IMG/VR virus record: IMGVR_UViG_3300005511_000874
Coordinates: 1-42,417 of that record
DNA: 42,417 nucleotides
Origin: a virus
Reading direction: 5' to 3' (one strand)
This document shows, piece after piece, positions 7,196-17,743 of the stretch. A program made the position numbers and the translations under genes. The notes below the pieces were generated by a model. It was not told the origin of the DNA. It worked only from the letters and a program-made list of their open reading frames with translations, and did no database searches. Positions within the stretch are counted from its first letter, which is position 1. Each line of letters opens with the position of its first letter.

Positions 7196-9538
7196 TCAAA
7201 AGAACCGACGAAAAGCCATCGCCCAAACGTCCGCATTCAGATTGACGGATGAGCCAGTCGAGTTGCCAAAGCAAATCTGAACCGTGTTGTCTACATTGCA
7301 TCTGGACCATGCGATGTAGATGCCAGTTGGTAGCAATGACTCGGGCACGACGACGGAATAGTCCAATTGCTTCGCGCCCGTGAGCATGACCGTGGTTATC
7401 GCTTGACCGTTTGCAGGCACCGTGAGGGCGATGTTTGCCTTTGCACCGGACCTCCGACATGAAGCGACCTCATAGGTCGTGCTCTCGCCATTTGCCCGGT
7501 AGCTCAGAACACCACCGATCACCGAAACGTGGCCGGTTTCAGCCCCGCTAGAGCTTTTGAAGAACAGCCCTCGGTCGCTCAGGCCTGTTGTCCACAAGCC
7601 AGGTTGCAGAATCGGATGCGCCGTGGTCGGGTACGCCGCGAAGATCGGACGCCGCAACGCGGTGCCAGACTTGTTCTGTCCCCTCCACAACGGCATATCC
7701 GCAGGCTCATAGACGGACATGAACTCGCGATTGGGCCGCGTTTCCCCGTTGTTGTAGGCCGTGCCCGTCTCGAGGATGTCGAGCGCGATACTCGGGACCA
7801 GCCGGGTGTGAATGAGGCGATTGCTGTAGTTGTTTTCAGCTCCACTTTGAGCAAAGAGAACCCGCATGCAGAGCTTGTATCCAACGGCGGAGCCGCCGCC
7901 GTCAGCAGCAATCGCAGTCGATGCGACCGTCTGGGAAGGACTCACGCTATACGTACCCGCGCCGCCTGTCGTTCCCGTGAGCTGAGACAGGATCCGAGTG
8001 CCTCCGGCGACCCCCGTTCCTGTCAAGGCCTGACCGACGGAAAGAGTGCCGGAGCTCACAGCGCTCACTGTCAGCGTGCCGCCCGCGATCGATCCTGTGA
8101 CCGCAGCGGAGGGAAAAGTGACTGCGGTGCCTCCCTTGTTGAGAGAGACCTTCATGGTGTCTGCAGTCGGGACGTCCACGATGTAGTAGGTGCTCCCCAA
8201 CACCATCCCGGCCGCAGCAACCGTGGCATTGAAGACGATGGCGTCCCCGATCGAGCGCCCATGGGCCACTCGGGTGAGAGTGTCCCCGGCGACGGTGACG
8301 GTCTCGGTCGCTGCGCCCGTCTCGTGATAGCAACCGATCCAGCTGTTCTCGTAGGCGTTGTGGACTTCAATGATCCACTCGCTCGTGTTCCCCTCGAGAC
8401 CCGTCCCAAAGAAAACGTTCCCGACCACTGACGTGGCCGGAGAGCGCCCGTCAATGAGGATGTGACACCAGCCCGGGCGGCGGATGCCACCTCCAGCAAA
8501 CCCGGGAGACTGGGCAAGATTGCCCGCGTGATAGGCGTTGCTGTTGCACCAGCCGGCTGCACCAGGCGCGATCACAACCATGCGCTTGCAGTAGAGCGAC
8601 TGGCCCAGCCAGATTCGGTTGTAGACGGTGCCTTCGCCGATACCGCCGAACCACCACGCGCTTTCCATGTGAGTGGTCCGACCCAAGGTGATGTCGGAGG
8701 CATTGATGTTGCACAGGCGCACGCCGACGGAACCCGCAACCGGATCGACATTGACATGCAGCTTCGAGATGTTGGGCATCTCGATCTTTGCAGAAGAAAG
8801 GTTGACCGAAGGCGTGTCAAGACCGACACGAAAGGCTTCCGTCGCGAATGCCTGCGGCAAAACGAAATCTGCGCCTTCGCTGATCAAGTTGCACAAGACC
8901 CGGATCGCCGTCGTGAGCGAGGCAAGCTTGTATTTCCCCGGGTTGATGACCAGACACGCCCCCGGCAACTTGAATGTCCCCGCCGCACCATCCCGCAGGA
9001 ATCCGTTCGCCCACGCGAAAGCCTCGAGCACCTTGGCCGTGGCGTCGTAGGTCGACGTGCCTGCGGTAATGGCTGCGCGCTCCTCCGGTGGAATGAAGTC
9101 GAACAGATCCTTTCGAATGAAGATCTTGTCGGCAACAGACTGCGCCACGGCAGCGGCTGCATCGGCCGTTGCACCGATCTTGGCCGCGGCGTCCGCCGCG
9201 GCGATGTCGGACGCACCGACGAGCTCGCCTTCTTCGTAAGCCTCCTTCACAGGCGACATGTCCCCGAGCAACTGGGTCACCCGGTTGGCAAGCGGCGGAA
9301 TCGTTGATTGGGTCGGCCAGCACGCGAAATTTCGGCCAGATCCCGCCACACCTTCGAAGTCTTCGACGAGAGTGAGCCGCACGTCGCTGTCGATGGTGTC
9401 GACCTCGCAAATGGCGCCGCCAACCATGAAGCCGAATCCCTCGGCGACGTACTTCGTGAACTCCGTGCCAGCTCCGATGACAACCCTGGAGCCGTTCGTA
9501 ACGGTCACAGTGCCACTGCGATACCAAGTACCTGCCAT
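7196..9538 (-). CDS. Tail spike / receptor-binding tail protein
   Basis: A 780-aa protein starting [17 protein letters not shown], a common N-terminal virion-attachment type for tail spikes. An Ala-rich helical linker follows (about 105-140), then a beta-rich body from about 200 that could be a beta-helix. Near 470-560 it carries two modules typical of phage tail proteins: one built on [16 protein letters not shown] and one on [17 protein letters not shown]. It probably binds, and perhaps degrades, a surface polysaccharide; no catalytic residues can be assigned. The ATG shares TAATG with the upstream stop. Last structural gene of the operon. Confidence 0.8.
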   Translation of the reverse strand: MAGTWYRSGTVTVTNGSRVVIGAGTEFTKYVAEGFGFMVGGAICEVDTIDSDVRLTLVEDFEGVAGSGRNFACWPTQSTIPPLANRVTQLLGDMSPVKEAYEEGELVGASDIAAADAAAKIGATADAAAAVAQSVADKIFIRKDLFDFIPPEERAAITAGTSTYDATAKVLEAFAWANGFLRDGAAGTFKLPGACLVINPGKYKLASLTTAIRVLCNLISEGADFVLPQAFATEAFRVGLDTPSVNLSSAKIEMPNISKLHVNVDPVAGSVGVRLCNINASDITLGRTTHMESAWWFGGIGEGTVYNRIWLGQSLYCKRMVVIAPGAAGWCNSNAYHAGNLAQSPGFAGGGIRRPGWCHILIDGRSPATSVVGNVFFGTGLEGNTSEWIIEVHNAYENSWIGCYHETGAATETVTVAGDTLTRVAHGRSIGDAIVFNATVAAAGMVLGSTYYIVDVPTADTMKVSLNKGGTAVTFPSAAVTGSIAGGTLTVSAVSSGTLSVGQALTGTGVAGGTRILSQLTGTTGGAGTYSVSPSQTVASTAIAADGGGSAVGYKLCMRVLFAQSGAENNYSNRLIHTRLVPSIALDILETGTAYNNGETRPNREFMSVYEPADMPLWRGQNKSGTALRRPIFAAYPTTAHPILQPGLWTTGLSDRGLFFKSSSGAETGHVSVIGGVLSYRANGESTTYEVASCRRSGAKANIALTVPANGQAITTVMLTGAKQLDYSVVVPESLLPTGIYIAWSRCNVDNTVQICFGNSTGSSVNLNADVWAMAFRRFF

Positions 9539-9837
9539 TACGCCTCCGTGATCGGCTTGGCGCCGCTGAAATGATTCGCCTCGGCGCGCAGCACAGCTTC
9601 GCTGAACCAGGTGGCCGGGTCTTGAATGCCCGGCGGCGGCATCTCCTTGAGCTGAGCAGAGACCATTGCCACGGGCCTCTTTCCGGCTTGCCATGCGGCT
9701 TGGCTCACGTAGCTCGCGAAAGTGGCAGAGCTGGTGCCATTCAGGAGCATGACGGCATAGGCCGCCACCGCGTGAAACTGAGTCGTGACGCCGCTCGAGG
9801 GGTCTTCGATCGGAATCTCCAGACCAACGATCTTCAT
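9538..9837 (-). CDS. Small protein of the tail-fibre region
   Basis: A 99-aa protein beginning [16 protein letters not shown] 9837 overlaps the previous stop (ATGA), which fixes the start. It ends in TAATG with the tail spike. Position between tail tip and spike suggests a fibre assembly or accessory protein. No family recognised. Confidence 0.65.
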   Translation of the reverse strand: MKIVGLEIPIEDPSSGVTTQFHAVAAYAVMLLNGTSSATFASYVSQAAWQAGKRPVAMVSAQLKEMPPPGIQDPATWFSEAVLRAEANHFSGAKPITEA

Positions 9838-10064
9838 GGCTGCTCCCATGCATGGGTTACCCACGACCAAACGGCTGTGGGATTGGGCTTTTCGGGAAAG
9901 GGGACGAGCTTGCCGCCCTGGACGTATCCATCGGCCTGGGTGCCGCCGACGGGGACGTATGGCAACGCGAGGTCCGACGAGAGCCGGTCTGCGGTGGCAA
10001 GATCGGGCACCGTGGTGCGCATTTGGACTTCGCCCGTGCTGCTGTACAGGCAGATGTAGATCAT
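9834..10064 (-). CDS. Small tail-region protein
   Basis: A 76-aa protein ([15 protein letters not shown]) ending in a Trp/Pro-rich tail. ATG 10064 overlaps the stop of the tail tip protein (ATGA); an in-frame ATG at 10073 is possible. It resembles short accessory proteins encoded next to phage fibre genes. Function unknown. Confidence 0.65.
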   Translation of the reverse strand: MIYICLYSSTGEVQMRTTVPDLATADRLSSDLALPYVPVGGTQADGYVQGGKLVPFPEKPNPTAVWSWVTHAWEQP

Positions 10065-13000
10065 CGTTTGCACCCAAGAAAAGAAACGCTTTTGAAGCGG
10101 GTTTCTCCACCGCCGGCGCCCGACGCATCGTTGAAGAGAATGCTGTAGTCGGCCGCGCCTGCTGGCGGTGTGAAGCCGAATTCGAGGCCATTGCGCACGT
10201 TGCGAGCAGCAACCGGCACGCCGTTGCGCAGAATCGTGACCCGCACAACATCGGCGTCCGCATCAAAGGACGCAGACACCTTCACGAACTCGCCCCCCGA
10301 ATCAAAACCGTAGATGAACAGCGTATTGATGAAGCCGGAGTTGGGAAGCGACACGGGCACTTCGGTCTCGGCGTAAGCCGGCTGCGTGACTGATCGCCCC
10401 GCCAGCTTCAGCGTGCCGATATCCGCATCCTTGATCTTGGCGACGTTCATGAAGACGACACCACCTTCAACTCGAAACGGCGCGTCGCCCAAAGTCGACG
10501 TGTCGGGTGCGACGATGAAGCGATCTGCGATGACGATCGCCTCAGACTGGATACTCGTTCCACCCGAGCTGCTGGAAACACCCAGCAACAGGCCGGCCAT
10601 CGCACGCTTACCCGTAACGCCGATCACTTCGGTGCGCACCATGTATTGCGCCGCGACGTTGCCGTTGAGGTTGGCGACCGTGTTGGCCTGGATGTCGACT
10701 GTGGCGCTCAGATCGCCGACTAGCGACTGCACCGTTGTCACCATGGAGGCCAGCGCCGAATCTCCATCGGCGCGCGCAATCTGCTCTTGAACGATTGCTG
10801 CCTGGTTGCTGTTCGAAATCGCAGCAACGATGTCAATGCGATGCGCTTCAGCGTATAGGTTGGTTGCAACAACGTTGAGCTGGCTGGTGATGATGGCTTG
10901 GTTCTGATCGACGGTAGCGGACAAGGCAGTGAACTTGGTCACCATGGCCTTGTTCTCCTCTTTCACCACCTCAATGCGCTCGTAGGCCCCAGCACGCACT
11001 CGTTGTGCCTTGTCGTCCGCGTTCAGCGCGTTGTTTGCCTCGATCTCGGCGATCAGGTCCATCGCGTTGCGAACATAGCCGCGCAGATCGCGAATGGGCG
11101 CGTCGAACGACTCCAGCGTCGTTGCGTCGGCATAGCCGGCCGCGCTGCGGTTGCCGGCCACGTCGATCGCTACCACCCAGTACCTGTGATTGCCAAACTG
11201 CAGCTGTTCGGTCGAGTAGACGGTCGAGCCCGACAGGCCAGCCACGGGAGCGTCAGTGAAGGCATAGCCATAGCGGACCTCATAGGTCCGCATTGGCTGC
11301 GTCGTCTTGCAGTCCTGCCAGGCGAGGTGGATCGTGTTGCGGTTGGATACCGTCGCCTCGGGCAGCGGCTGCGCCGGCGGCAGGATCTGGATGATCTCGA
11401 ACTGCGGCTCGGACTCCCGGCCTTCACGGTCGCGGTGCGCAACCCAGATCGCCTGGTCGCCAGCCGGCAGCCAGCCCAGATTGGCGACCGTGGCCTTGCC
11501 GCGGAACAGGGTGGACCCCGCGTCCCACGTCGGCCCCATGCGGACTTCGGACACTGACCAGTCGAGCAGGTCCAATCCCACCGGCGAGGCCCAGCGTGCG
11601 TAGACGCCATCGCCCTCGACGGTGAGCGTCAGCTCCGCCACATCCTCCGGCGCTCTGCTCTTGCCCGTGAACACGTAGTGGATCCGCGCGTAGGAGGACG
11701 CGTTGTAGCGGCTCTGAAACCGCACCCGCACCTCGTACTCGGCGCCAACCTCGAGCGCGACCAGGTACGCCTGCGTCGCATCACCGGGCAACTCGCTGGT
11801 TTGCCAAGGCGCGTCCGGCAGGTTCCGGCGCCATTCGACCCTCACGGCTCCGTCGAGCAACACGGCTGACTCGGTCGACTGGCCCCAGAACACGCGGGCC
11901 CGATAGACGAGCGTTCCGCTCTGCTGAATCTCCTCGCTGACGACATCGAGGTTCTGGGGCGGCTCGACAGCAGCGAATGGGTTCGGGAGGTTCGTGTTCG
12001 GCGCCGGATCCGCTCGGACCTCGTCGGCCGTGTCATAGAAGCTCTCGACGTCCTCCTCGGCCAGCAGCGTGAGCGGGGCCTCGGGCGAGTACGACCAATC
12101 GGTGATGATGAACGTCTTGTTCGTGAACCCGTACAGAGCGCTGCTGAGCGTGACCCGATCGCCCGGCTGCAGCTTCCAGGCGCGCATCTTCGGACTCATG
12201 CGCACGGTGAACCCTCCGCGGCTGCGCTCGACGCGCACGCGGGCCAGCTGGTGGCAGCGCACGTGCGAGGCCGTGAAGGTCATCGCCATGTCCGCGACCT
12301 TTTCTTTCTCGTCGAGCTCGAGGAACATGTCGTTGAAATACGGGATGAAGTCCTCGGGATTGCCGCCGCGAGCAGCGTTGACGTAGGTGCCCCGGGCGCC
12401 GTTGAACCGCAACGCGCTCGAGTTCGCGGCCTGCGTCACGGACATGGTCGTGAGCATGTCGTCATCGCTCAGCCCCATCACCGGCGTCGACCAAGCACCT
12501 GCCTGAATCCGCCATACCCCTCCGCTCTCCAGCGAGAAGCCCGCCATCGAGTCCTCGATCGACTGCCGCGTGCTGTCGCGATCTTGATCGCTACGGAACA
12601 TCCCGTCGCACACGTAGAGCGAACGAGATCCGCCGTAGTTTTCCCAGTCGGTCAGCGCGTCAGCGCCGTACACCTGTTGATCGCACGCATTGGCGGCCGC
12701 GATCAGCGACGCTTGATCCAGCTGAGCGATCGACGCTCCATAGCCCTCTCGGGACATGAGGTAGTCCGCGAGGATGAGCGCAGGGTTGCGGCTGTAGACG
12801 GTCTGGCCCGTGCGCAGGTCCAAGACTTTCTTTCCGCGGATCTTGGCTGTGATCTGCGGCAGGCCGCCCTGGAAGCGTTCGAAGAACTGATTGAGGGTGA
12901 TGACCGCGTAGGTGTAGCCGGAGAGCTTGTGGGCCGCAGTCCACAGGTTCCTGCCCGGCCATGACATTTCCATCGAATCGACCAAGACCTGGTCGGCGGT

Positions 13001-13567
13001 GTCGACGCCACCAGGCGAGAGGTGGATCGAAACCCGGACTGCTGGGCCGGCCGAAACATCCCCGAAGTACTCTGGTGCCAACAGGAAATCGGTGTTCGTC
13101 GTCCAGCCATCGGCATCGATGTTCAGCGGTTGACCATCGATGTAGATCTGCTCGATCGCATCGCACTCATGCGCCGCAAAGAGCATCACGATGTGCTTGT
13201 ACTCCGCCCCCAGACCGGAGGACAGCTGCGCGATCGGCGTGCCGCCGACCGGCGGGGGTGCCCCGTAGATTACGACCCGCGGCGCGTCGCTCTGCACAAT
13301 GGTCGCGGTTCGGTCTGCCAGGTTGGCCGCGTCCTGTGCCCACTGACGCTCGAGTGCCCTTCGCGCAGCCTTCCGCTGCTGTCGGCTCGCATAGAAGCTG
13401 CTCGCGATGGAAACCGCAGTCCCAACGATCAGGCTGCCGACGCTGACGGCCGTGGCGGCGGATGCGCCGGCCCAGGTTCCAATCGCATACAGCGCGGAAG
13501 TGACCGGCTCAGCAAATGAAGGGCCGCATGCGGTCAGCGCAACGACGGCCAAGGCCAGCCTGATCAT
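10061..13567 (-). CDS. J: Tail tip / host-specificity protein J-like
   Basis: A 1168-aa central tail tip protein, the largest in the phage and in the position of lambda J. Residues about 20-60 contain a hydrophobic Ala/Gly stretch. The body has the tail-hub region (LILADYLMSREGYG), fibronectin-III-like beta domains around 560-830, a helical stretch with Asn/Gln repeats around 860-1000 and a beta-rich C-terminus. It should form the tip channel and trigger host contact. The start at 13567 is set by ATGA overlap; GTG 13576 is an alternative. Oddly, the first residues MIRLALAVVALTAC look like a lipoprotein signal. Confidence 0.9.
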   Translation of the reverse strand: MIRLALAVVALTACGPSFAEPVTSALYAIGTWAGASAATAVSVGSLIVGTAVSIASSFYASRQQRKAARRALERQWAQDAANLADRTATIVQSDAPRVVIYGAPPPVGGTPIAQLSSGLGAEYKHIVMLFAAHECDAIEQIYIDGQPLNIDADGWTTNTDFLLAPEYFGDVSAGPAVRVSIHLSPGGVDTADQVLVDSMEMSWPGRNLWTAAHKLSGYTYAVITLNQFFERFQGGLPQITAKIRGKKVLDLRTGQTVYSRNPALILADYLMSREGYGASIAQLDQASLIAAANACDQQVYGADALTDWENYGGSRSLYVCDGMFRSDQDRDSTRQSIEDSMAGFSLESGGVWRIQAGAWSTPVMGLSDDDMLTTMSVTQAANSSALRFNGARGTYVNAARGGNPEDFIPYFNDMFLELDEKEKVADMAMTFTASHVRCHQLARVRVERSRGGFTVRMSPKMRAWKLQPGDRVTLSSALYGFTNKTFIITDWSYSPEAPLTLLAEEDVESFYDTADEVRADPAPNTNLPNPFAAVEPPQNLDVVSEEIQQSGTLVYRARVFWGQSTESAVLLDGAVRVEWRRNLPDAPWQTSELPGDATQAYLVALEVGAEYEVRVRFQSRYNASSYARIHYVFTGKSRAPEDVAELTLTVEGDGVYARWASPVGLDLLDWSVSEVRMGPTWDAGSTLFRGKATVANLGWLPAGDQAIWVAHRDREGRESEPQFEIIQILPPAQPLPEATVSNRNTIHLAWQDCKTTQPMRTYEVRYGYAFTDAPVAGLSGSTVYSTEQLQFGNHRYWVVAIDVAGNRSAAGYADATTLESFDAPIRDLRGYVRNAMDLIAEIEANNALNADDKAQRVRAGAYERIEVVKEENKAMVTKFTALSATVDQNQAIITSQLNVVATNLYAEAHRIDIVAAISNSNQAAIVQEQIARADGDSALASMVTTVQSLVGDLSATVDIQANTVANLNGNVAAQYMVRTEVIGVTGKRAMAGLLLGVSSSSGGTSIQSEAIVIADRFIVAPDTSTLGDAPFRVEGGVVFMNVAKIKDADIGTLKLAGRSVTQPAYAETEVPVSLPNSGFINTLFIYGFDSGGEFVKVSASFDADADVVRVTILRNGVPVAARNVRNGLEFGFTPPAGAADYSILFNDASGAGGGETRFKSVSFLGCKR

Positions 13568-13971
13568 ACGCGCCACGCGGCCACCCCTTCCGTCACCGGC
13601 ACAAACACAAGCTCATTCGGCCCCGGCCCGGCGAGATGCGTGCCGGTGGCCAAGCCGAAGCTGAAGCCGGACACCCGCCCGACCCTGCCGCCGCTACGCA
13701 TGAGGACAACGTCCCCGCGCTGTGCCATCAAACCAGGCAGCGAGGGGCCAAGGAGGCGCTCAGCGGCGGCGACGAATCCACCAGCGGCCCGCACGTAGCG
13801 CAGCGCAGCCAGAAGGTTCTTGGCATCGAGGAGGTCTGCGCGCAGGGGGGCCAGCGGATCGGAGCCCGTCTTCTCGAGCACCCAGTCCGCGGCGAGGTGC
13901 ACACAGTCGTGCGCGAAGTACTCGAAGGGCCGATCACGCCGCGCTGAAAGGAAGTCATCCAGGTGCGCCAC
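13564..13971 (-). CDS. DUF6950-like tail assembly protein
   Basis: A 135-aa protein reading VAHLDDFLSARRDRPFEY, then HDCVHLAADWV, a Cys-containing helix like that of NlpC/P60-type and DUF6950 proteins. It occupies the gpK slot before the tail tip gene, where a cysteine peptidase-like tail protein is usual. GTG at 13971 is chosen because GGGAGG lies six bases upstream and the preceding stop ends two bases before it. Catalysis is not proven; the Cys is at about residue 22. Confidence 0.7.
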   Translation of the reverse strand: MAHLDDFLSARRDRPFEYFAHDCVHLAADWVLEKTGSDPLAPLRADLLDAKNLLAALRYVRAAGGFVAAAERLLGPSLPGLMAQRGDVVLMRSGGRVGRVSGFSFGLATGTHLAGPGPNELVFVPVTEGVAAWRV

Positions 13972-13973
13972 GC

Positions 13974-14588
13974 TCAGCCTCCCTTGAGGTACTGGCGGAA
14001 CCGGATCCAGGCTTGCGTCCAGACCCCCAGCCACAGCGTCGGCTTGCCGATCATGTCGTTGAGGTAGACGAAGCCCAGTTCGCCGGGGTGGTCGACCTGG
14101 TGCTGGGCGTTGTTCATCCGCAGCGCGGCCGGATTCGAGCGCACGTCGTAGGCAGCGCTGCGGCACTCCATCACAATCCGCGCCTTGCCTGCCTCCGGCA
14201 GAATCTGGGCCCGGTCCATCACGCCGGCAAAGCGCAGGATCGGCGCTCCCGAGAGTTGCCCCGTTTCGGCGTTGAGCATCGCGATCCAGATCCGCAGCGA
14301 GCGATCGACGTAGTCGTTGGGGTCCAACGCCAGCCCGCGCAGCCCCAGGTCGACGGCCGACAGCTCCACCGAGATGAGCTCCGACGCACCGTCGTCGCTC
14401 TCGCGCAGTTCACCGATCTTGCCCAGCGAACCGACGCCAATCCAGTCGTTCCCCATCACTGTCAGGCTGACCGGCCAGCTGGTGACACGGATGGTCCCAG
14501 AGCGGGCTTGCGCCTCAACGAGCGCAGCGACCCCATAGGCCGCGGCCGCTGCTGCCTGGTCGAAGCCGGGGTTGGTCGTCAGGCTCAT
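13974..14588 (-). CDS. Minor tail / tail hub protein
   Basis: A 204-aa protein between the distal-tail-like protein and the K-slot protein. It is beta-rich with an Ala-rich N-terminus. LRGLALDPNDYVDRSLRIW and RFAGVMDRAQI resemble minor tail or hub proteins of long-tailed phages (lambda L or BR0599-like position). The ATG overlaps the upstream stop (ATGA). Assignment rests on position and general resemblance. Confidence 0.65.
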   Translation of the reverse strand: MSLTTNPGFDQAAAAAAYGVAALVEAQARSGTIRVTSWPVSLTVMGNDWIGVGSLGKIGELRESDDGASELISVELSAVDLGLRGLALDPNDYVDRSLRIWIAMLNAETGQLSGAPILRFAGVMDRAQILPEAGKARIVMECRSAAYDVRSNPAALRMNNAQHQVDHPGELGFVYLNDMIGKPTLWLGVWTQAWIRFRQYLKGG

Positions 14589-15211
14589 TCCCAGGACTCC
14601 ATCAGGTCCAGGCTGAAGCCGCCCTGCAGCTCGCCCGGATGCGTACCCCAGGTGGAATCTCCGCTGACTCGACGCATGAGGCAGGTCGGCCGATCCCAGA
14701 CGATGACGCTGCCCGCGGCGACGGCAACTCGCAGTACTGGTTCGAAGCTCACACTGATCCGGCCGTTCCCATCTGCAGTCGCATCCGCCTGCACATGCAG
14801 CAGCTGACGGTAGTTGGCCAGCTGGTTGACGCCGATCCAGTCGCCCTGCCTCAAGGTCCGGCCAGCCTGGTTCTCGCCCAAATCGATCGCGATCGACGCG
14901 GCCCCAGCGACGGCCGTGGCTTGTGCGACCCATGCGCCACGCGCGGTGCCTCGAGGCCGAGTTTGGATGGTGTCGTAGACCGCGAGCTGGTTGACCCGCC
15001 CACGGAGGGAATGGATCAGTGCGCGCCACGAGGCGCCCGACTCGAGCTCCGCGCGTTCATTGCCTACCAAGCTGCAGGTCCTGCGCGGCGGGCCGAATAC
15101 AGACGTCTGCACTGCCCCAGTGTTCTCGTTCGAGAAGGACAGGTCGAACGTGCGGATCCCGAAATCCTGGCGGACGATCGCCAGGTCGGACGGAATTTGG
15201 ATGATGCTCAT
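14585..15211 (-). CDS. Minor tail protein (distal-tail-like)
   Basis: A 208-aa beta-rich protein directly after the tape measure gene, beginning MSIIQIPSDLAIVRQDFG. It probably forms part of the distal tail or baseplate hub. ATG 15211 overlaps the tape measure stop (ATGA). Near its N-terminus (NTGAVQTSVFG) lies one copy (14/16) of the phage-wide 16-bp palindrome. Confidence 0.65.
   Translation of the reverse strand: MSIIQIPSDLAIVRQDFGIRTFDLSFSNENTGAVQTSVFGPPRRTCSLVGNERAELESGASWRALIHSLRGRVNQLAVYDTIQTRPRGTARGAWVAQATAVAGAASIAIDLGENQAGRTLRQGDWIGVNQLANYRQLLHVQADATADGNGRISVSFEPVLRVAVAAGSVIVWDRPTCLMRRVSGDSTWGTHPGELQGGFSLDLMESWE
15097..15112. repeat. Palindrome copy 1 (14/16)
   Basis: ATACAGACGTCTGCAC, two mismatches to GTGCAGACGTCTGCAC, near the start of the distal-tail-like gene (encodes VQTSV on the minus strand). 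Confidence 0.6.
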
Positions 15212-17394
15212 TGCGCCGGCACCACCCTGAGACGCTGCAGATACTCGAGCATCTGCTGGTTGCCTCGTGTCACCAGCGACTGCATGTCGGCCATGATGGC
15301 GCCGCGATCGGACCTGCTGTCGATCGCCACCTGCCATGTCGGCGAGACAACGACGGATTGCGAGACCTGCGCGCCCAAGGCGTCATTGGGAACGATCGAC
15401 CCGCTCACGTCCGGCGTGAAGAGCTCGGGTCCCTTCTCGCCGACGAGATAGGTGTCGCCGGAATTGACGGGCCCACCACTTGCTCGAGCACCGACGATGT
15501 TCACCAAGCCATCCAACGCAGTCATCTGCGAGGACGTGTACCCGCCACCTCCACCGGTCAATCCCAACGCGCCGCCGAAGCTGCGCAGGAGCCCACCGAA
15601 CAACCCCGAGCCCTCACCACCTTGCACCAGGTCGCCGAACATCGCGCGTGAGAGCTTCGCCGCAGCCGCTTCGGCGATCATCCGCTTGAGCAACTGACCG
15701 AAGTTGGTGCCGATCGTCTTGAAATTGCCGTCGAGCACGTTCACCAGACCCTGGCCGAGAGAGTCCTGGATGTTCGCGGCGCCGCGCTTCGCAAACTCGT
15801 CCGTGGTGTTGTTGAGGTCGGCGATACGCTTCTTCGCCTCGTCGTACTCGTCCGTGGCCTTTTGCACCGCCCTTGCGGTCGTCCCGGGCCCGAGGCGCTC
15901 GAGCTCGGCCGATATCCCGGCAAGCCGAGCCAGCTCGGCGTTGTAGGCCTCGAGGGGGGTTCGCGACGACTCGAAGACGCGTCGGGCTTCATCCTGCACC
16001 GCGAACAGGCGACGTTGCGCCTCTTCCTGGTCTTTCGTCGCCGTCTTTTGAGCCTCGGCGCGCTCCTTCAGCACGTCGATTTCCGCCGCGGTCTTCAACA
16101 TGGCCTGCTTCTGGTCTTCGGACACAAGGCCGCCGTTGGCGCGGATGCGTTGGATCTCGGCCAAGGTGACCTCGACCTGGCTGAGCTCCTTCACCTTCTC
16201 GATCTGTTTGGCGAGGCTTTCGATGTACTGCTTGGCCTTCGCTTCCTCGTCCCTTCCCTTCGAGGACTTGTCGGGCGAAGCGATGACCGGCGCCTCGGTG
16301 CGCGTGTCGGGCGATTCCGGCTTCCAGCCACGGTCTTCCTTGCGCCGCTGCGCGCTCCCCATGGGGTCAGCCTTGTCCGCGAGGCGCTTGAGCTCTTCGC
16401 TGGCCGCGTTCGCCACGCGCTGCTGCTCCTCGAGCTGGCCGCGGTAGGTGGCCATCCGTCGCTGCGCCATCTCGTTGCCCGGGTCCCGCTGCAGCGTGAG
16501 CTCGACGCCATCCATCTGCCGGCGCAGGCGGGCCATCTCGCCCATGGCTGTCTGCGCACGCTTTTGCGCATCGCCGATCTCGTCCATGCCCAGCGTGCGG
16601 GCAAAGCCGCCGCCGATCGTGACCAGAAGCGCGTTGAGCAGACTGCCCTCTTTCTTGGCTTCGAGCATCTGATTGGTGATCGACACCAGCGACTTCAAGA
16701 AGGGTCCGCCCAACGCAACCGATGCAGCCTCGCCGGAGATCCGCAGCTTCGTGAGGTTGTCGTTGAAATCGGCCGCGTCCTTCGCCAGCGAGCCGCCGTA
16801 GATGGCGCCGAGCTGCTCAGCCTCGAGGCGCAGCTTCTCGATGCCTTCGCGCCCCTGGTTGAGCAGCGGGATCATCTCCGCACCGCTCTTGCCGAATATC
16901 TCCTGTGCAAGCGCCGCCTTGAGGGTGCCGTCCTTGTAGCTGGCGAAGCGGTCGGCCAGCTCGCCGAGCACCTCCTCGCTGCTGCGCACGGTGCCGTCGG
17001 CGTTCTTGACCTCGATGCCCAAGGTCCGGAAGGTCTCGGCGGCCTGCTTGTTGCCGCCTGCGGCCTCCGCGATCTGCTTGCTGAGCCGACCGACGCCGCC
17101 AGCCAGGGCCTCGAGCGGCGTGCCGACCGATTCGCCGGCGTAGCGCAGTTCGCTGAGCTTCTCCACCGAGATGCCGGTCTTCTCCTGCAGGTCGTCCAGC
17201 TGATCGAGCATGTCGATCGACGACTTGGCGCCCAGCACCGCTACGCCCGCCGTAATCGCAGCGCCCAAGCTGACGGCGCCGGTCTTGACCCTTCCGAATC
17301 GCTCCGTCAGACCGTCCACGGACCGACTGACGGACGCGAACATCGCCTGCGTCGCGTCCTTGCCTGCAAGAATGATCTCGGCTCTCGTTGCCAC
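15208..17394 (-). CDS. H: Tail tape measure protein
   Basis: A 728-aa tape measure protein. It starts with a conserved ATRAEIILAGKDATQAMFASV segment, continues through long helical coiled-coil regions (about 40-570) and ends in a Gly-rich tail containing VGEKGPELFTPDVSG, a hallmark of this family. It sets tail length and helps DNA injection. At roughly 0.15 nm per residue, tail length would be near 110 nm, typical of a siphophage. It follows the G/GT chaperone genes directly, as in lambda. Confidence 0.93.
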   Translation of the reverse strand: MATRAEIILAGKDATQAMFASVSRSVDGLTERFGRVKTGAVSLGAAITAGVAVLGAKSSIDMLDQLDDLQEKTGISVEKLSELRYAGESVGTPLEALAGGVGRLSKQIAEAAGGNKQAAETFRTLGIEVKNADGTVRSSEEVLGELADRFASYKDGTLKAALAQEIFGKSGAEMIPLLNQGREGIEKLRLEAEQLGAIYGGSLAKDAADFNDNLTKLRISGEAASVALGGPFLKSLVSITNQMLEAKKEGSLLNALLVTIGGGFARTLGMDEIGDAQKRAQTAMGEMARLRRQMDGVELTLQRDPGNEMAQRRMATYRGQLEEQQRVANAASEELKRLADKADPMGSAQRRKEDRGWKPESPDTRTEAPVIASPDKSSKGRDEEAKAKQYIESLAKQIEKVKELSQVEVTLAEIQRIRANGGLVSEDQKQAMLKTAAEIDVLKERAEAQKTATKDQEEAQRRLFAVQDEARRVFESSRTPLEAYNAELARLAGISAELERLGPGTTARAVQKATDEYDEAKKRIADLNNTTDEFAKRGAANIQDSLGQGLVNVLDGNFKTIGTNFGQLLKRMIAEAAAAKLSRAMFGDLVQGGEGSGLFGGLLRSFGGALGLTGGGGGYTSSQMTALDGLVNIVGARASGGPVNSGDTYLVGEKGPELFTPDVSGSIVPNDALGAQVSQSVVVSPTWQVAIDSRSDRGAIMADMQSLVTRGNQQMLEYLQRLRVVPAQ

Positions 17395-17395
17395 G

Positions 17396-17743
17396 CTACT
17401 TCCTACGACGACGTGCGTTGAGCTCGCGCACCTGCTGGACTACGTTGAGCCTGCGAGACGGTGCCGGCGAGGGTGCGGAGGTCCAGGGATCGGCGGGCAT
17501 GAAGTGCTTCGCACTCCATGCTTGTCCGTCCCTGCGGGTGGTCTGCCCTTGCATCAGGGCGGCCAGCAGCTGCGCATGCCTGGCGCGGATCTGCGCCGGG
17601 TGAAGTTGCTCGCGGTCGTACAAGAGCTGCCATTCCGAGAATTCCCATCCGCTCATTCGCTCGCCCATCTCTTCCACCGAGAGGTAGCCCAGGTCCCGCG
17701 CGAGAAGAAGGGCGAAGCGGCGCGCGGGCTGGGCGATCAGTTT
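17396..17743 (-). CDS. T part of the G-T tail assembly chaperone, made by -1 frameshift
   Basis: This frame has no sensible start of its own. It is entered from gene G through the slippery site 17740-17746, adding 114 residues (LIAQPARRFALLLARDLG onward) to give a fusion of about 236 aa. The T region begins with a helix containing GYLSVEEMGERM and ends in a basic tail (RRRRK). The fusion should load the tape measure protein and recruit tail tube subunits, and is absent from the finished tail. Confidence 0.88.
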   Translation of the reverse strand, partial: KLIAQPARRFALLLARDLGYLSVEEMGERMSGWEFSEWQLLYDREQLHPAQIRARHAQLLAALMQGQTTRRDGQAWSAKHFMPADPWTSAPSPAPSRRLNVVQQVRELNARRRRK

